Origin: Achromobacter sp. AONIH1
GTDB lineage: Bacteria; Pseudomonadota; Gammaproteobacteria; Burkholderiales; Burkholderiaceae_B
Assembly: GCF_002902905.1 (NCBI RefSeq)
Contig: NZ_CP026124.1
Span: 6,448,001-6,512,000 of the forward strand
Length of the DNA stretch: 64,000 nt
Direction: 5' to 3'
The notes below the pieces were generated by a model, which worked only from the letters and a program-made list of their open reading frames with translations, had not been told where the DNA came from and ran no database searches. A program made the position numbers and the translations under genes. This document shows positions 37,163 to 45,331 of this stretch, one piece after another. Each line of letters begins with the position of its first letter. Within the stretch, counting starts at the first letter, position 1.

Positions 37163-38155
37163 TCACTTGTCCGCCGTGATGTCGGCGCGCTCGACGATGG
37201 CGGCGTACTGCTTGCTTTCGCTGGCGATGAAGGCGGCGAACTCGGCGGGCGGCAGCGGCGCCGGCTCGCCGCCCTGCTCGCGCAGGCGCTGCGCCAACGC
37301 CGGATCGGCCAGCGCGTCGCGCACCGCCTCGTACACCCGCTGCACCACCGCCGGCGGCGTGCGCGCGGGCGCGTACAGGCCGAACCAGTTTTCCAGCGCG
37401 TAGGCCGACAGGCCCGGGGTCTCGGCGATGGCGGGGATGTCCCTGGCGAAGCTGGCTCGCGTGGCCGACGTCACCGCCAGCGCCTTCACGCGTCCGCCCT
37501 GGATGAAGGGCGCGGCGCCCGCGTAGCTGACGAAGGTCATGTCGACATTGCCGCTGGCCACGTCGGCCAGCTGGCCGGACGCGCCCTTGTACGGCACATG
37601 GACCATGGTGATGCCGGCCAGCGATTGCAGCAGCTCGCCGTTCAGGTGCTGCGGATTGCCCACGCCGCTGGTGGCGTAGGTCAGCGCGCCGGGCTTGGCG
37701 CGCGCGCGCTCGACCAGCTCGGCCACGCTGGACGCCTGCAGGGACGGCCCCGCCACCAGCACGTTGGGCACGCGCGTCACCAGCGTCACCGGCGCCAGGT
37801 CCTTCTCGGGCGAGTACAGCATGCGGCCCTTGTAGACGTAGGGATTGATCGCCGTCTCGCCGGCCGAGCCCAGCAGCAGCGTGTAGCCGTCGGGCGCGGC
37901 CTTGGCCACGTATTGCGCGCCCAGCATGCCGCTGGCGCCGGGCTTGTTCTCCACCACGATGTTCTGCTTGAGCGTGTCGCGCAGCTTTTCCGCCAGCAGG
38001 CGCGCGATGGCGTCGACGCCGCCGCCGGCCGAAAAGGGCACGATCAGCGTGACCGGACGGCTGGGATAGTCCTGCGCGGCGGCGGACGCGGCAGGGATGA
38101 AGGCCCCCGCCGCGAGCGGGGTCAGGGCGGCAAGCAGCCGTCGGGTAAATCGCAT
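37163..38155 (-). CDS. Bug/TctC-family solute-binding protein
   Basis: A 330-residue periplasmic Bug protein. Signal peptide 1-27 (ending SAAAQ), then 'YPSRPVTLIVPFSAGGGVDAIARLLAEKL', 'VVENKPGASG' and 'YALENWFGLYAPARTP'. AGGAG lies 6 bp before the ATG at 38155; an upstream in-frame start adds seven residues but lacks a site. It is divergent from the aconitase operon across a 119-bp gap that contains a strong palindrome, so both directions may be controlled together. The neighbours suggest a tricarboxylate or related acid as ligand (inference). Confidence 0.9.
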   Translation of the reverse strand: MRFTRRLLAALTPLAAGAFIPAASAAAQDYPSRPVTLIVPFSAGGGVDAIARLLAEKLRDTLKQNIVVENKPGASGMLGAQYVAKAAPDGYTLLLGSAGETAINPYVYKGRMLYSPEKDLAPVTLVTRVPNVLVAGPSLQASSVAELVERARAKPGALTYATSGVGNPQHLNGELLQSLAGITMVHVPYKGASGQLADVASGNVDMTFVSYAGAAPFIQGGRVKALAVTSATRASFARDIPAIAETPGLSAYALENWFGLYAPARTPPAVVQRVYEAVRDALADPALAQRLREQGGEPAPLPPAEFAAFIASESKQYAAIVERADITADK

Positions 38156-38237
38156 GGCAGTCTCCTGTGCCGGCATTGGGTTCGGGCTGGGACAGGTCCG
38201 CCCGCGCTGCGCGGTCCGGCCAGTCCTCTCTTTCTAT

Positions 38238-38265
38238 ATTGCATTTTTAAATCTTAAAATGCAAT
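38238..38265. promoter_or_regulatory. AT-rich palindromic operator between Bug and aconitase genes
   Basis: ATTGCATTTTTAA and TTAAAATGCAAT form an inverted repeat (12 of 12 matching after one extra T) that ends 9 bp before the aconitase ATG. It stands out sharply from the GC-rich surroundings. The GntR/FCD regulator encoded two genes down is the obvious candidate to bind it. Confidence 0.7.
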
Positions 38266-38274
38266 AATGCCCGC

Positions 38275-40911
38275 ATGGATACTTTCCCCGATTTCACGCC
38301 CGCCACGCTGCGCGTGGGCGCGCGGGACTACCGCATCGTCGACCTGCCCGCGCTCGGCGCGGACTATCCGCGCCTGCCCGTGGTGCTGCGGCTGCTGCTG
38401 GAAAACGTCGTGCGCCACCAGCGCGGCGCGGAGCGCGCAGCCACGGTGGCGGCGCTGTTCGACTGGTTGCGCGACGGCGCCAGCGAAGCGGAAATCGCCT
38501 TCCAGCCCGGCCGCGTGCTGATGCACGACACCACCAGCACGCCGGCGCTGGTGGATATCGCCGCCATGCGCGACGCGCTGGCCGAGGCCGGCGCCGACCC
38601 GGCCCTGCTCAACCCCACGCTGCCGGTGGACGTGTCGGTCGACCACTCGCTGGCGGTGGAGGTCCATGCCCGCCCGGACGCGGCCCGCGTCAACATCGGC
38701 CACGAGATCCGCCGCAACGGCGAGCGCTACCGCTTCCTGCGCTGGGCCGCCGGCGCGCTGCGCGGCGTGCGCATCCATCCGCCCGGCACCGGCATCATGC
38801 ATACGTTGAACCTGGAACAACTGGCCGTGCTGGTGCGCGAGCTGGACCTGGGCGGCGAACGCTGGGCCGCGCCCGACATGATGATCGGCACCGACAGCCA
38901 CACGCCCATGATCAACGGCATCGGCGTGCTGGGCTGGGGCGTGGGCGGACTGGAAGCGCAGACGGTCATGTTCGGCATGCCCACCATGCTGCGCATTCCC
39001 GACGTGATCGGGGTGGAACTGACCGGCGCCCTGCCTCCCGGCGCACTGGCCACCGACCTGGCGCTGACGGTCACGCAGCGGCTGCGCCAGATCGGCGTGT
39101 CCGGCGAGTTCGTGGAATTCTTCGGCCCCGGCGTCGCCACGCTGTCCGCCGGCAGCCGGGCCGTGGTCGCCAACATGGCGCCGGAATACGGCGCCACCAC
39201 CGGCTACTTTCCACCCGACGAGCGCACGCTGGACTATCTGCGCCAGACCGGCAGACGCGCGGGGGCGCTGGACCTGGCGCGCGCCTACCTGCAGCGCAAC
39301 GGCCTGTGGTTCGATCCGCAGGCCCGCCCGCGCTACACGCGCACCATCACCATCGCGCTGGACGGCATCGCCAGCCACGCGGCGGGCCCGCGCCGACCGC
39401 AAGACCTGCTGCCGCTGGCGGGCGTGCCCGCCGCGCTGGCCGCGAGCGGCCCGCGCGCCCCCGGCCCGGCGGACGGCCTGCCCGCCTATCCCGTGGCCAT
39501 TGCCGCGATCACCAGCTGCACCAATACCTCGGACCCGGCGCTGCTGATCGCGGCCGGCCTGCTGGCGCGCAAGGCGCGCGCACGCGGACTGGCCGCCGCG
39601 CCCTGGGTCAAGACCTCGCTGGGGCCGGGCTCGCCCGCCGCCGCCAGCTACCTGCGCCGCGCCGGGCTGATGGACGATCTGTCCGCCATCGGCTTCGACA
39701 TCGTGGGCTACGGCTGCACCACCTGCATCGGCAATTCCGGTCCGCTGCCCGAACGCGTGGCCCGGGCCGCGCAGGCTGGCCAGGTCCGACCCGTGGCCAT
39801 CCTGTCGGGCAACCGGAACTTCCCCGGCCGCGTGCATCCGGATCTGGAGCTGGGGTTCCTGGTGTCGCCGCCACTGGTGATCGCCTATGCGCTGGCCGGC
39901 GACGCCGAGCGCGACCTGGACGCCGAGCCGCTGGGCGTCGACGCCGACGGCGCGCCGGTCCTGCTGCGCGACATCTGGCCCAGGGACGCGGAAATCCAGG
40001 CCTGTCTGGACGCCGGCCTGGACGCCGCCGATTTCGCGCGCGACTTCCAGGCGGCGCAGGCCAACCCCGACTGGCATGCGCTGGCGGCGCCCTCGGGCAC
40101 GCGCTTTCCCTGGCGGCCGGACTCCACCATCCTGCGCCGTCCGCCCTTCGCGGCGCTGGACGCCGGCAGCCTGCTCGGCCATTACACGGCCCATCCGCTG
40201 CTGGTGCTGGGCGACGACGTCACCACCGACCACATCTCGCCAGCCAGCGCCATTCCGCCCGACAGCCTGGTGGCCGATTTCCTGGCGGCGCGCGGCGAGG
40301 ACCGGCGCGACCTGAATGTGTTCGCGTCGCGTCGCGGCAACTGGGAAGTGATGCTGCGCGCCGCCTTCCACAGCCGCAGCCTGGTCAATCTGTACGCGCC
40401 CGTGGCGCCGGTGGCGCACACGCTGCACGCGCCCTCGGGCCAGACGCTGCCGCTATGGGAGGCCGCCGCGCGCTACCGCGACGCCGGGCTGCCGGTGGTG
40501 CTCGTCGCGGGCGAGCGCTACGGCACCGGATCGTCGCGCGACTGGGCCGCCAAGGGCCAGCGCCTGCTGGGCATCCGCGCCGTGCTGGCGCTGAGCTTCG
40601 AGCGCATCCACCGCAGCAACCTGATCGGCATGGGCATTCTGCCACTGCGCCTGCCGCCGCAGTGGGGCCCAAGCCGTCTCCAGCTCGCGCCCGGCGACCG
40701 CATCGACATCGACGCGCCGGCCAGCGCGCTGCGGCCGCGCGCCAAGGTGCCGGTGCGCGTGCTGCGCGCCGATGGCGGACAGCTCGCCTTCGAGGCGATC
40801 GCGGCCGTGGAAACGCAGCTGGAGACCACGCTGCTGGCCGCAGGCGGCGTGATGCCGCGCATCCTGCGGCAGGCGCTGGACACGGCCCCGGAGCGTCCGG
40901 ACGCCGCATGA
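38275..40911 (+). CDS. acnA: aconitate hydratase (AcnA-type)
   Basis: An 878-residue aconitase of the AcnA/IRP type, isomerising citrate and isocitrate through cis-aconitate. The [4Fe-4S] ligands are Cys415 (ITSCTNTS), Cys481 and Cys484 (YGCTTCIGNSG); substrate residues appear in 'GTDSHTPMINGIGVLGWGVGG' and 'GERYGTGSSRDWAAKGQRLLG'. The swivelling C-terminal domain is complete. Its place in an operon with a GntR regulator, opposite a Bug uptake gene, suggests a catabolic paralogue acting on an imported tricarboxylate or analogue rather than the housekeeping Krebs enzyme (inference). No leader worth the name separates the operator from the start codon. Confidence 0.9.
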   Translation: MDTFPDFTPATLRVGARDYRIVDLPALGADYPRLPVVLRLLLENVVRHQRGAERAATVAALFDWLRDGASEAEIAFQPGRVLMHDTTSTPALVDIAAMRDALAEAGADPALLNPTLPVDVSVDHSLAVEVHARPDAARVNIGHEIRRNGERYRFLRWAAGALRGVRIHPPGTGIMHTLNLEQLAVLVRELDLGGERWAAPDMMIGTDSHTPMINGIGVLGWGVGGLEAQTVMFGMPTMLRIPDVIGVELTGALPPGALATDLALTVTQRLRQIGVSGEFVEFFGPGVATLSAGSRAVVANMAPEYGATTGYFPPDERTLDYLRQTGRRAGALDLARAYLQRNGLWFDPQARPRYTRTITIALDGIASHAAGPRRPQDLLPLAGVPAALAASGPRAPGPADGLPAYPVAIAAITSCTNTSDPALLIAAGLLARKARARGLAAAPWVKTSLGPGSPAAASYLRRAGLMDDLSAIGFDIVGYGCTTCIGNSGPLPERVARAAQAGQVRPVAILSGNRNFPGRVHPDLELGFLVSPPLVIAYALAGDAERDLDAEPLGVDADGAPVLLRDIWPRDAEIQACLDAGLDAADFARDFQAAQANPDWHALAAPSGTRFPWRPDSTILRRPPFAALDAGSLLGHYTAHPLLVLGDDVTTDHISPASAIPPDSLVADFLAARGEDRRDLNVFASRRGNWEVMLRAAFHSRSLVNLYAPVAPVAHTLHAPSGQTLPLWEAAARYRDAGLPVVLVAGERYGTGSSRDWAAKGQRLLGIRAVLALSFERIHRSNLIGMGILPLRLPPQWGPSRLQLAPGDRIDIDAPASALRPRAKVPVRVLRADGGQLAFEAIAAVETQLETTLLAAGGVMPRILRQALDTAPERPDAA

Positions 40912-40932
40912 AACCGGGTTACAGTGGAGCGC

Positions 40933-41847
40933 ATGAAATCGCAGAGCTCCATCGCCGCGCAGATCGTGGGCCTGATCCAGGCCGAGGCCATGCCGCCCGG
41001 TTCGCACCTGCCCGCGCAGATGCTGGCCGACCGGCTGCGCGTGTCGCGCTCGCCGGTCAACGAGGCGCTGCGCCAGCTGGCCGACAAGGGCCTGGTGGCG
41101 CGCATGCCGAACCGCGGCTATTTCGTGGCGCGGGATGCGCCGGACGCGCGGTCGCTGTCATTGGACAACACGCCGGATCCGGCGCGCGAGGCCTACTTCC
41201 GAATCGCCGACGACCTGCTGGGCGGCGCGCTGCCGGAGGCCGTCACCGAATCGCTGCTGCGCCAGCGCTACGGCCTGACGGCCAGCCAGCTGAACGCCGT
41301 GCTGGACCGCATCGGCGCCGAAGGCTGGATCGAGCGGCGGCCCGGCTACGGCTGGGAATTCTCGGCCATGATGCGTACGCCCGATGCGCTGCTGCAATCC
41401 TACCGGCTGCGGCTGGCGCTGGAGCCGGCGGCGCTGCTGGAACCCGGCTACCGGCTCGACCCCGCCGTGCTGGCGCGCTGCCGCCAGGCCGAAATGCACC
41501 TGCTGGACGGCGGCATCGAGACCGACAGCGCGGACCAGCTGCACGATCGCGGCGTGCGCTTTCACGAATCGCTGGTCGAAGCGTCGGGCAACGCCTTCTT
41601 CATCGACGCCATCCGCCGCGTGAACCGCGTGCGCCGGCTGCTTTCGTACCGCTCGATGCGCGACCGCAAGCGCTACCGCGAACACTGCGAGCAGCACCTG
41701 CGCATCCTCGACCTGCTGGAACGCGAACGCAACCAGGAAGCCTCGGACGCCATGCGCGAGCACCTGTCGAGCACGCTGCGCAACATCGCCCTGATCACCC
41801 CCCTCCTGCGTTCGCCCGACGCCGGGCATCCGAACGCGCGCCCCTGA
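40933..41847 (+). CDS. GntR-family (FCD) transcriptional regulator
   Basis: A 304-residue GntR regulator. The winged helix-turn-helix is at about 5-70 ('QIVGLIQAEAMPPGSHLPAQM', 'RVSRSPVNEALRQLADKGLV'), and the C-terminal all-helical FCD-like ligand domain contains the metal/ligand pattern 'LHDRGVRFHESLVEASGNAFF' and 'YREHCEQHLRILDLLERE'. Between them is an extra helix-turn-helix-like segment ('LRQRYGLTASQLNAVLDRI'), making it longer than the usual 230-250 residues. It is preceded by TGGAG and follows the aconitase gene by 21 bp; it likely senses the pathway substrate and controls the palindrome at 38238. Confidence 0.88.
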   Translation: MKSQSSIAAQIVGLIQAEAMPPGSHLPAQMLADRLRVSRSPVNEALRQLADKGLVARMPNRGYFVARDAPDARSLSLDNTPDPAREAYFRIADDLLGGALPEAVTESLLRQRYGLTASQLNAVLDRIGAEGWIERRPGYGWEFSAMMRTPDALLQSYRLRLALEPAALLEPGYRLDPAVLARCRQAEMHLLDGGIETDSADQLHDRGVRFHESLVEASGNAFFIDAIRRVNRVRRLLSYRSMRDRKRYREHCEQHLRILDLLERERNQEASDAMREHLSSTLRNIALITPLLRSPDAGHPNARP

Positions 41848-41875
41848 TCCGCGGGCATCGACCCGCGCGCCCGCC

Positions 41876-42628
41876 ATGAACCCATCCATCGCCCTGGCCT
41901 TCTGCCCCACCGGAAAACTGCGTGCCGCGATCAATCTCGGCAACCCCATCCTCGCCCGCCTGGACGCGGCCAGCGGCCAGCCCGCCGGCGTCTCGGTCGA
42001 TCTGGCGCGGGCCTATGCCGGCGAACTCGGCGTCGAGCTGGAGCTGGTGGTGGTGGATGCCGCCGGCAAGTCGGTGGACATCGTGACGCAGGCGCAGGCG
42101 GACATCGGCTTTTTCGCCGTCGATCCCGTGCGCGGCGCGGGCATCGCCTTCACCGAGCCCTATGTGCTGATCGAGGGCGCCTATCTGGTGCGGCAGGACT
42201 CGCCGCTGCGCGCCAACGAAGAAGTGGACCGCGCCGGCCTGCGCGTGGCCGTGGGCAAGGGCAGCGCCTATGACCTGTACCTGACGCGCGAGCTGAAGGC
42301 GGCCGAAATCGTGCGCGCGCCGACCTCGCCCGCCGTGGTCGACACCTTCCTGGAACAAAAGCTGGACGTGGCCGCCGGCGTGCGCCAGCAGCTCGAGGCC
42401 GACGCGGCCCGCCATGCCGGGCTGCGCCTGCTGCCGGGCCGCTTCATGGTGATCCGCCAGGCCATGGGCTGCCCCAAGGGCTATCCGGCCGAGGCCCAGC
42501 GCCACCTGGCTGATTTCGTCGAGCGCATGAAGGCCGGCGGCTTCGTCGCCGACGCGCTCGCGCGCCACGGCATCCAGGGCGCCTCGGTGGCGCCGGCGGC
42601 GGTCAGATCGGAATCGGCGGGCGCCTGA
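41876..42628 (+). CDS. transporter substrate-binding-like protein lacking a signal peptide
   Basis: A 250-residue protein of the periplasmic amino-acid-binding type (SBP_bac_3). The fold is visible in 'GQPAGVSVDLARAYAGELGVEL', 'AGKSVDIVTQAQADIGFFAVDPVR', 'IAFTEPYVLIEGAYLVRQ' and 'LRVAVGKGSAYDLYL'. No signal sequence or lipobox is present at the start, so it is predicted cytosolic, perhaps as a sensor or enzyme such as cyclohexadienyl-dehydratase-like proteins. It follows the GntR gene by 28 bp, and its end overlaps the convergent creatininase-family gene by 26 bp. Confidence 0.8.
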   Translation: MNPSIALAFCPTGKLRAAINLGNPILARLDAASGQPAGVSVDLARAYAGELGVELELVVVDAAGKSVDIVTQAQADIGFFAVDPVRGAGIAFTEPYVLIEGAYLVRQDSPLRANEEVDRAGLRVAVGKGSAYDLYLTRELKAAEIVRAPTSPAVVDTFLEQKLDVAAGVRQQLEADAARHAGLRLLPGRFMVIRQAMGCPKGYPAEAQRHLADFVERMKAGGFVADALARHGIQGASVAPAAVRSESAGA

Positions 42629-43427
42629 CCTCGGGCTTCAGGCGCCTGGCCTCCTCGATGTGCCGGGCGGTGTTGCGCACGATGGCCTCCAGCACGCGCC
42701 GGCCCTTGTCCGCGTCGGCCACGGTGGCGTCGCCGCTGATGCCCGATTCATGCCCCCGCAGCATTTCCTCGGCGGTGATGCGCACCGAGATCACGTTCTG
42801 GTCGAACGGCGGCTGATAGGGCATGGGATTGGTCGGGAAAGATCCGCCCGTCTGATGCGGCTTGCCCGGAGCGGCCTGCGACATGTCCACCAGGTCCGGC
42901 CGCCAGTGCAGCATGAACGAGGTCTCGCTGTCGCCGCCATGGCCGTTTTCCCCGGCCTGGCAGATCTTGCCGACTTCCCGGCGCGCGATCAGGCCGGCGT
43001 CGACCACGGACACATAGGCGCCAGTGGAAAAGCGCAGCTTGGCGGCGGCGATCTCCATCGGCGGCAGGTTGGCGATGCGGTTGCCGTTGACGAACACGAT
43101 CTTCCTGAAGCCGTGGTGGATCAGCGATTCGCCGATGTCCACCATCACGCTGATCAGCGTCTCGGGCCGGAATGTCAGCGCGCCGCAATAGGCCAGGTGA
43201 TGCGGCGACCAGCCCACGTGCTGCGGCGGCGCGACCAGCGTGCCGGTGGCCAGGGCCGCGCCCTCGGCCACGGCGATCGCCCAGCCGGTGTCGACCATGA
43301 GCGGCGTGTGGCGGCCGTGCTGCTCGGTGGCGCCGATCGGGACCAGGATCAGGTCGTCGTGCTTGAGATATTCCTGGACCGAAGTCCAGCTACGTTCGTG
43401 CAGCCAGGGGCTGGAGGTCAAGAGCAT
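42603..43427 (-). CDS. creatininase-family amidohydrolase
   Basis: A 274-residue creatininase-family protein (PF02633). Metal-ligand motifs are 'PIGATEQHGRHTPLMVDTGWA' (Glu, His and Asp), 'VFVNGNRIANLPPME' (where Asn-Gly-Asn-His/Gly is usual) and 'AGENGHGGDSETSFML' (His, Asp, Glu). Family members hydrolyse cyclic amides or, like MftE and ArfB, remove formyl or peptide groups; the substrate is unknown. It lies downstream of no clear partner but faces the same direction as the Bug gene behind it (75 bp), probably a shared operon read Bug first. Confidence 0.85.
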   Translation of the reverse strand: MLLTSSPWLHERSWTSVQEYLKHDDLILVPIGATEQHGRHTPLMVDTGWAIAVAEGAALATGTLVAPPQHVGWSPHHLAYCGALTFRPETLISVMVDIGESLIHHGFRKIVFVNGNRIANLPPMEIAAAKLRFSTGAYVSVVDAGLIARREVGKICQAGENGHGGDSETSFMLHWRPDLVDMSQAAPGKPHQTGGSFPTNPMPYQPPFDQNVISVRITAEEMLRGHESGISGDATVADADKGRRVLEAIVRNTARHIEEARRLKPEVRRPPIPI

Positions 43428-43501
43428 GATGATTCTCGCGGGATAAGGGATGGACTGAGGATAGGCAAGGCGGCGCGGCGTCCCGTCGGACGCCGCCGGC
43501 C

Positions 43502-44500
43502 TCACTGGAGCTTGATGCCGGCATCCTTGATGACCTGCTTCCATTTCACGTTCTCGTTGCGCATCAGCTGCGTGAAGTGCGCGACCGAACCGCCCTGCGG
43601 CAGGATGGACAGCTCGGCCAGCCTGGACCGCACCTGCGGATCCGCCAGCGCTTCATTGATGGCCTGGTTGAGCGTGTTGACGACGGCGCCGGGCGTGCCC
43701 GCCGGCGCCACGAAGCCCAGCCATTGATCGATCTCGAAGCCCTTGAGGTCGGGGTATTCGGTGACCGCGGGCACGTCGGGAAGGAAGGGAGACCGCGCGG
43801 CGCTGGTCACGGCCAGGGCCCTGAGCTTGCCCCCCTTGATGTAGGGCAGCGCCTCGGGCGCCAGCGCCACCATCACCGGCACATGACCGGCCATCACGTC
43901 CTGCAGGGCCGGCGCGCCACCCTTGTACTGCACGCTTTCCGCGTCGACCTTGGCGTACTTCTTGTACATCTCCATGGCCAGGTGGCTGGGCGTGCCGGTG
44001 CCTGCGGTCGCGTAGCTCACGCGGTTGTTCCTGAGATAGTCGGTCAGCTGCGGCACGCTCTTGACCGGCGTCTGGGGATTGACCACGATGAAGCTCGGCA
44101 TCTTGACCGCAGTCACGATGGGCGCGAAATCATGCAGCACGTCATAGGGCAGCTGGTACAGCCAGGGATTGACGGCCAGGCCGGCCATGGTCGCCAGCAT
44201 GATGGTGTAGCCGTCGGCGGTGGACTTGGCCACGTAGGCAGACGCGATCTGCTCGCTGGCGCCGGGCCGGTTCTCGACCAGCACCGGCTGCCCGAACTGC
44301 GCGGCCAGCTTCTCGCCCAGCATGCGGGCCACCACGTCGGTCGAGCCGCCCGGGGCATAGGGCACGACGATCTTGAGCGGGCGCTCGGGAAAATCGGCGG
44401 CCGCCGCGCCAGGCGCGGCCACGGCCAGGACGGTCCCTCCCAGGATCGCGGCGCGCAACGTCGCGATCCAGCCGCCACAGGGGAATATGCGGTTCCTCAT
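43502..44500 (-). CDS. Bug/TctC-family solute-binding protein
   Basis: A 332-residue periplasmic Bug protein. Long signal peptide 1-35 ending 'PGAAAAD', then 'FPERPLKIVVPYAPGGSTDVVARMLGEKL', 'QPVLVENRPGASEQIA' and 'YPDLKGFEIDQWLGFVAPAGTP'. It is placed between the sugar-acid operon upstream and the creatininase-family gene downstream, all on the same strand, so it might feed either. AAGGAGTT at the expected distance supports the start. Substrate unknown. Confidence 0.9.
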   Translation of the reverse strand: MRNRIFPCGGWIATLRAAILGGTVLAVAAPGAAAADFPERPLKIVVPYAPGGSTDVVARMLGEKLAAQFGQPVLVENRPGASEQIASAYVAKSTADGYTIMLATMAGLAVNPWLYQLPYDVLHDFAPIVTAVKMPSFIVVNPQTPVKSVPQLTDYLRNNRVSYATAGTGTPSHLAMEMYKKYAKVDAESVQYKGGAPALQDVMAGHVPVMVALAPEALPYIKGGKLRALAVTSAARSPFLPDVPAVTEYPDLKGFEIDQWLGFVAPAGTPGAVVNTLNQAINEALADPQVRSRLAELSILPQGGSVAHFTQLMRNENVKWKQVIKDAGIKLQ

Positions 44501-44563
44501 TGCGAACTCCTTGCGGATGGTCGCCGGCCCATCGTTCTCGGGCTTGCCGCCCGGCTACGACTT

Positions 44564-44589
44564 GTTGATATGGGTACTACCTGTGCAAC
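44564..44589. promoter_or_regulatory. imperfect dyad upstream of the third Bug gene
   Basis: GTTG-atatg-GGTA-c-TACC-tgtg-CAAC is an imperfect 26-bp dyad centred about 75 bp before the Bug start, in the 156-bp gap after the sugar-acid operon. GntR- or LacI-type sites look similar. It suggests the Bug gene has its own regulated promoter. Confidence 0.4.
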
Positions 44590-44656
44590 GGAACAGCTTA
44601 TGAATGCGCTTGCGCCCGCCCGGGAGGCAACGCCCCTCGCGTGGACAGGGCGCGGC

Positions 44657-45331
44657 TCAGGACGCCGCCGCCAGAATGGTCTTCAGCTGCGCGAGCAGCC
44701 CGGGCCTGGGAGCCGGGAAACGCTCGTCCAGCGCCGCCGTGCCCACCGTGAAACCCGCCGCGCCCGCGTCGCGCACGATCTGGATGCGGGCCGTGGTGTC
44801 GATGGAGCCGGCCATGATCACGGGCACGTCGGCCTGCCGACAGACCTCGGCCATCAGCATCGGCACGTCGACGCTGGCGCGATAGGCCAGCAGGTCCAGC
44901 CCGTGCACGCCCGGCAGCGCGCCGATGCGGCGGGCGCTGGCGACGATCTCCTCCAGCGTGCCGCCCAGGATGCTGGGATGGCCGTAGACCTCGCCCGGAA
45001 ACGGGTAGTAGCGGATGCGCGAGCCGGCCAGCAGCGGCAGCACCTCGTCCACGTGCGTGCCGCCCAGCAGGTAATCCACGCCCAGATCCAGCGCCACCCG
45101 CACCGACGTCAATTCGCTGTCCAGGTCCTGAGACACCACTTCCAGATAGCTGGACGCGCCCGCCGCCTTGATGCGCTGGTTCAGCCGCGCCAGCTCTTCC
45201 ACCGGCTGGCCGATGTCCTTGAAGCCAATGTGGCGCACGCCGGCCTCCAGCGCGGTTTCCAGATACTCGGCGGCTCCCGCGACGGTGCGGTCGTTGCGCG
45301 TCAGCATGAAGATGAAATCGGGATGGCTCAT
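44657..45331 (-). CDS. TIM-barrel protein of a four-carbon acid operon, function unknown
   Basis: A 224-residue single-domain barrel. Strand ends are seen as 'FIFMLTRNDRTV', 'HIGFKDIG', 'SYLEVVSQD', 'VDYLLGGTH', 'VHGLDLLAYR', 'PVIMAGSID' and 'GFTVGTAAL'; the last two form the phosphate-binding pair of HisA/TrpC/RPE-type barrels. It is therefore likely to act on a phosphorylated small molecule, fitting an operon whose kinase makes a 4-phospho sugar acid. No named family is recognised. Its start overlaps the PdxA2 stop by 4 bp (ATGA), so it is the third gene of the operon. Confidence 0.75.
   Translation of the reverse strand: MSHPDFIFMLTRNDRTVAGAAEYLETALEAGVRHIGFKDIGQPVEELARLNQRIKAAGASSYLEVVSQDLDSELTSVRVALDLGVDYLLGGTHVDEVLPLLAGSRIRYYPFPGEVYGHPSILGGTLEEIVASARRIGALPGVHGLDLLAYRASVDVPMLMAEVCRQADVPVIMAGSIDTTARIQIVRDAGAAGFTVGTAALDERFPAPRPGLLAQLKTILAAAS

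Noticed and set aside
38254..40428. 724-codon frame antisense to aconitase
   Set aside because: Same GC-skew artefact; aconitase iron-sulfur and substrate motifs fix the coding strand.
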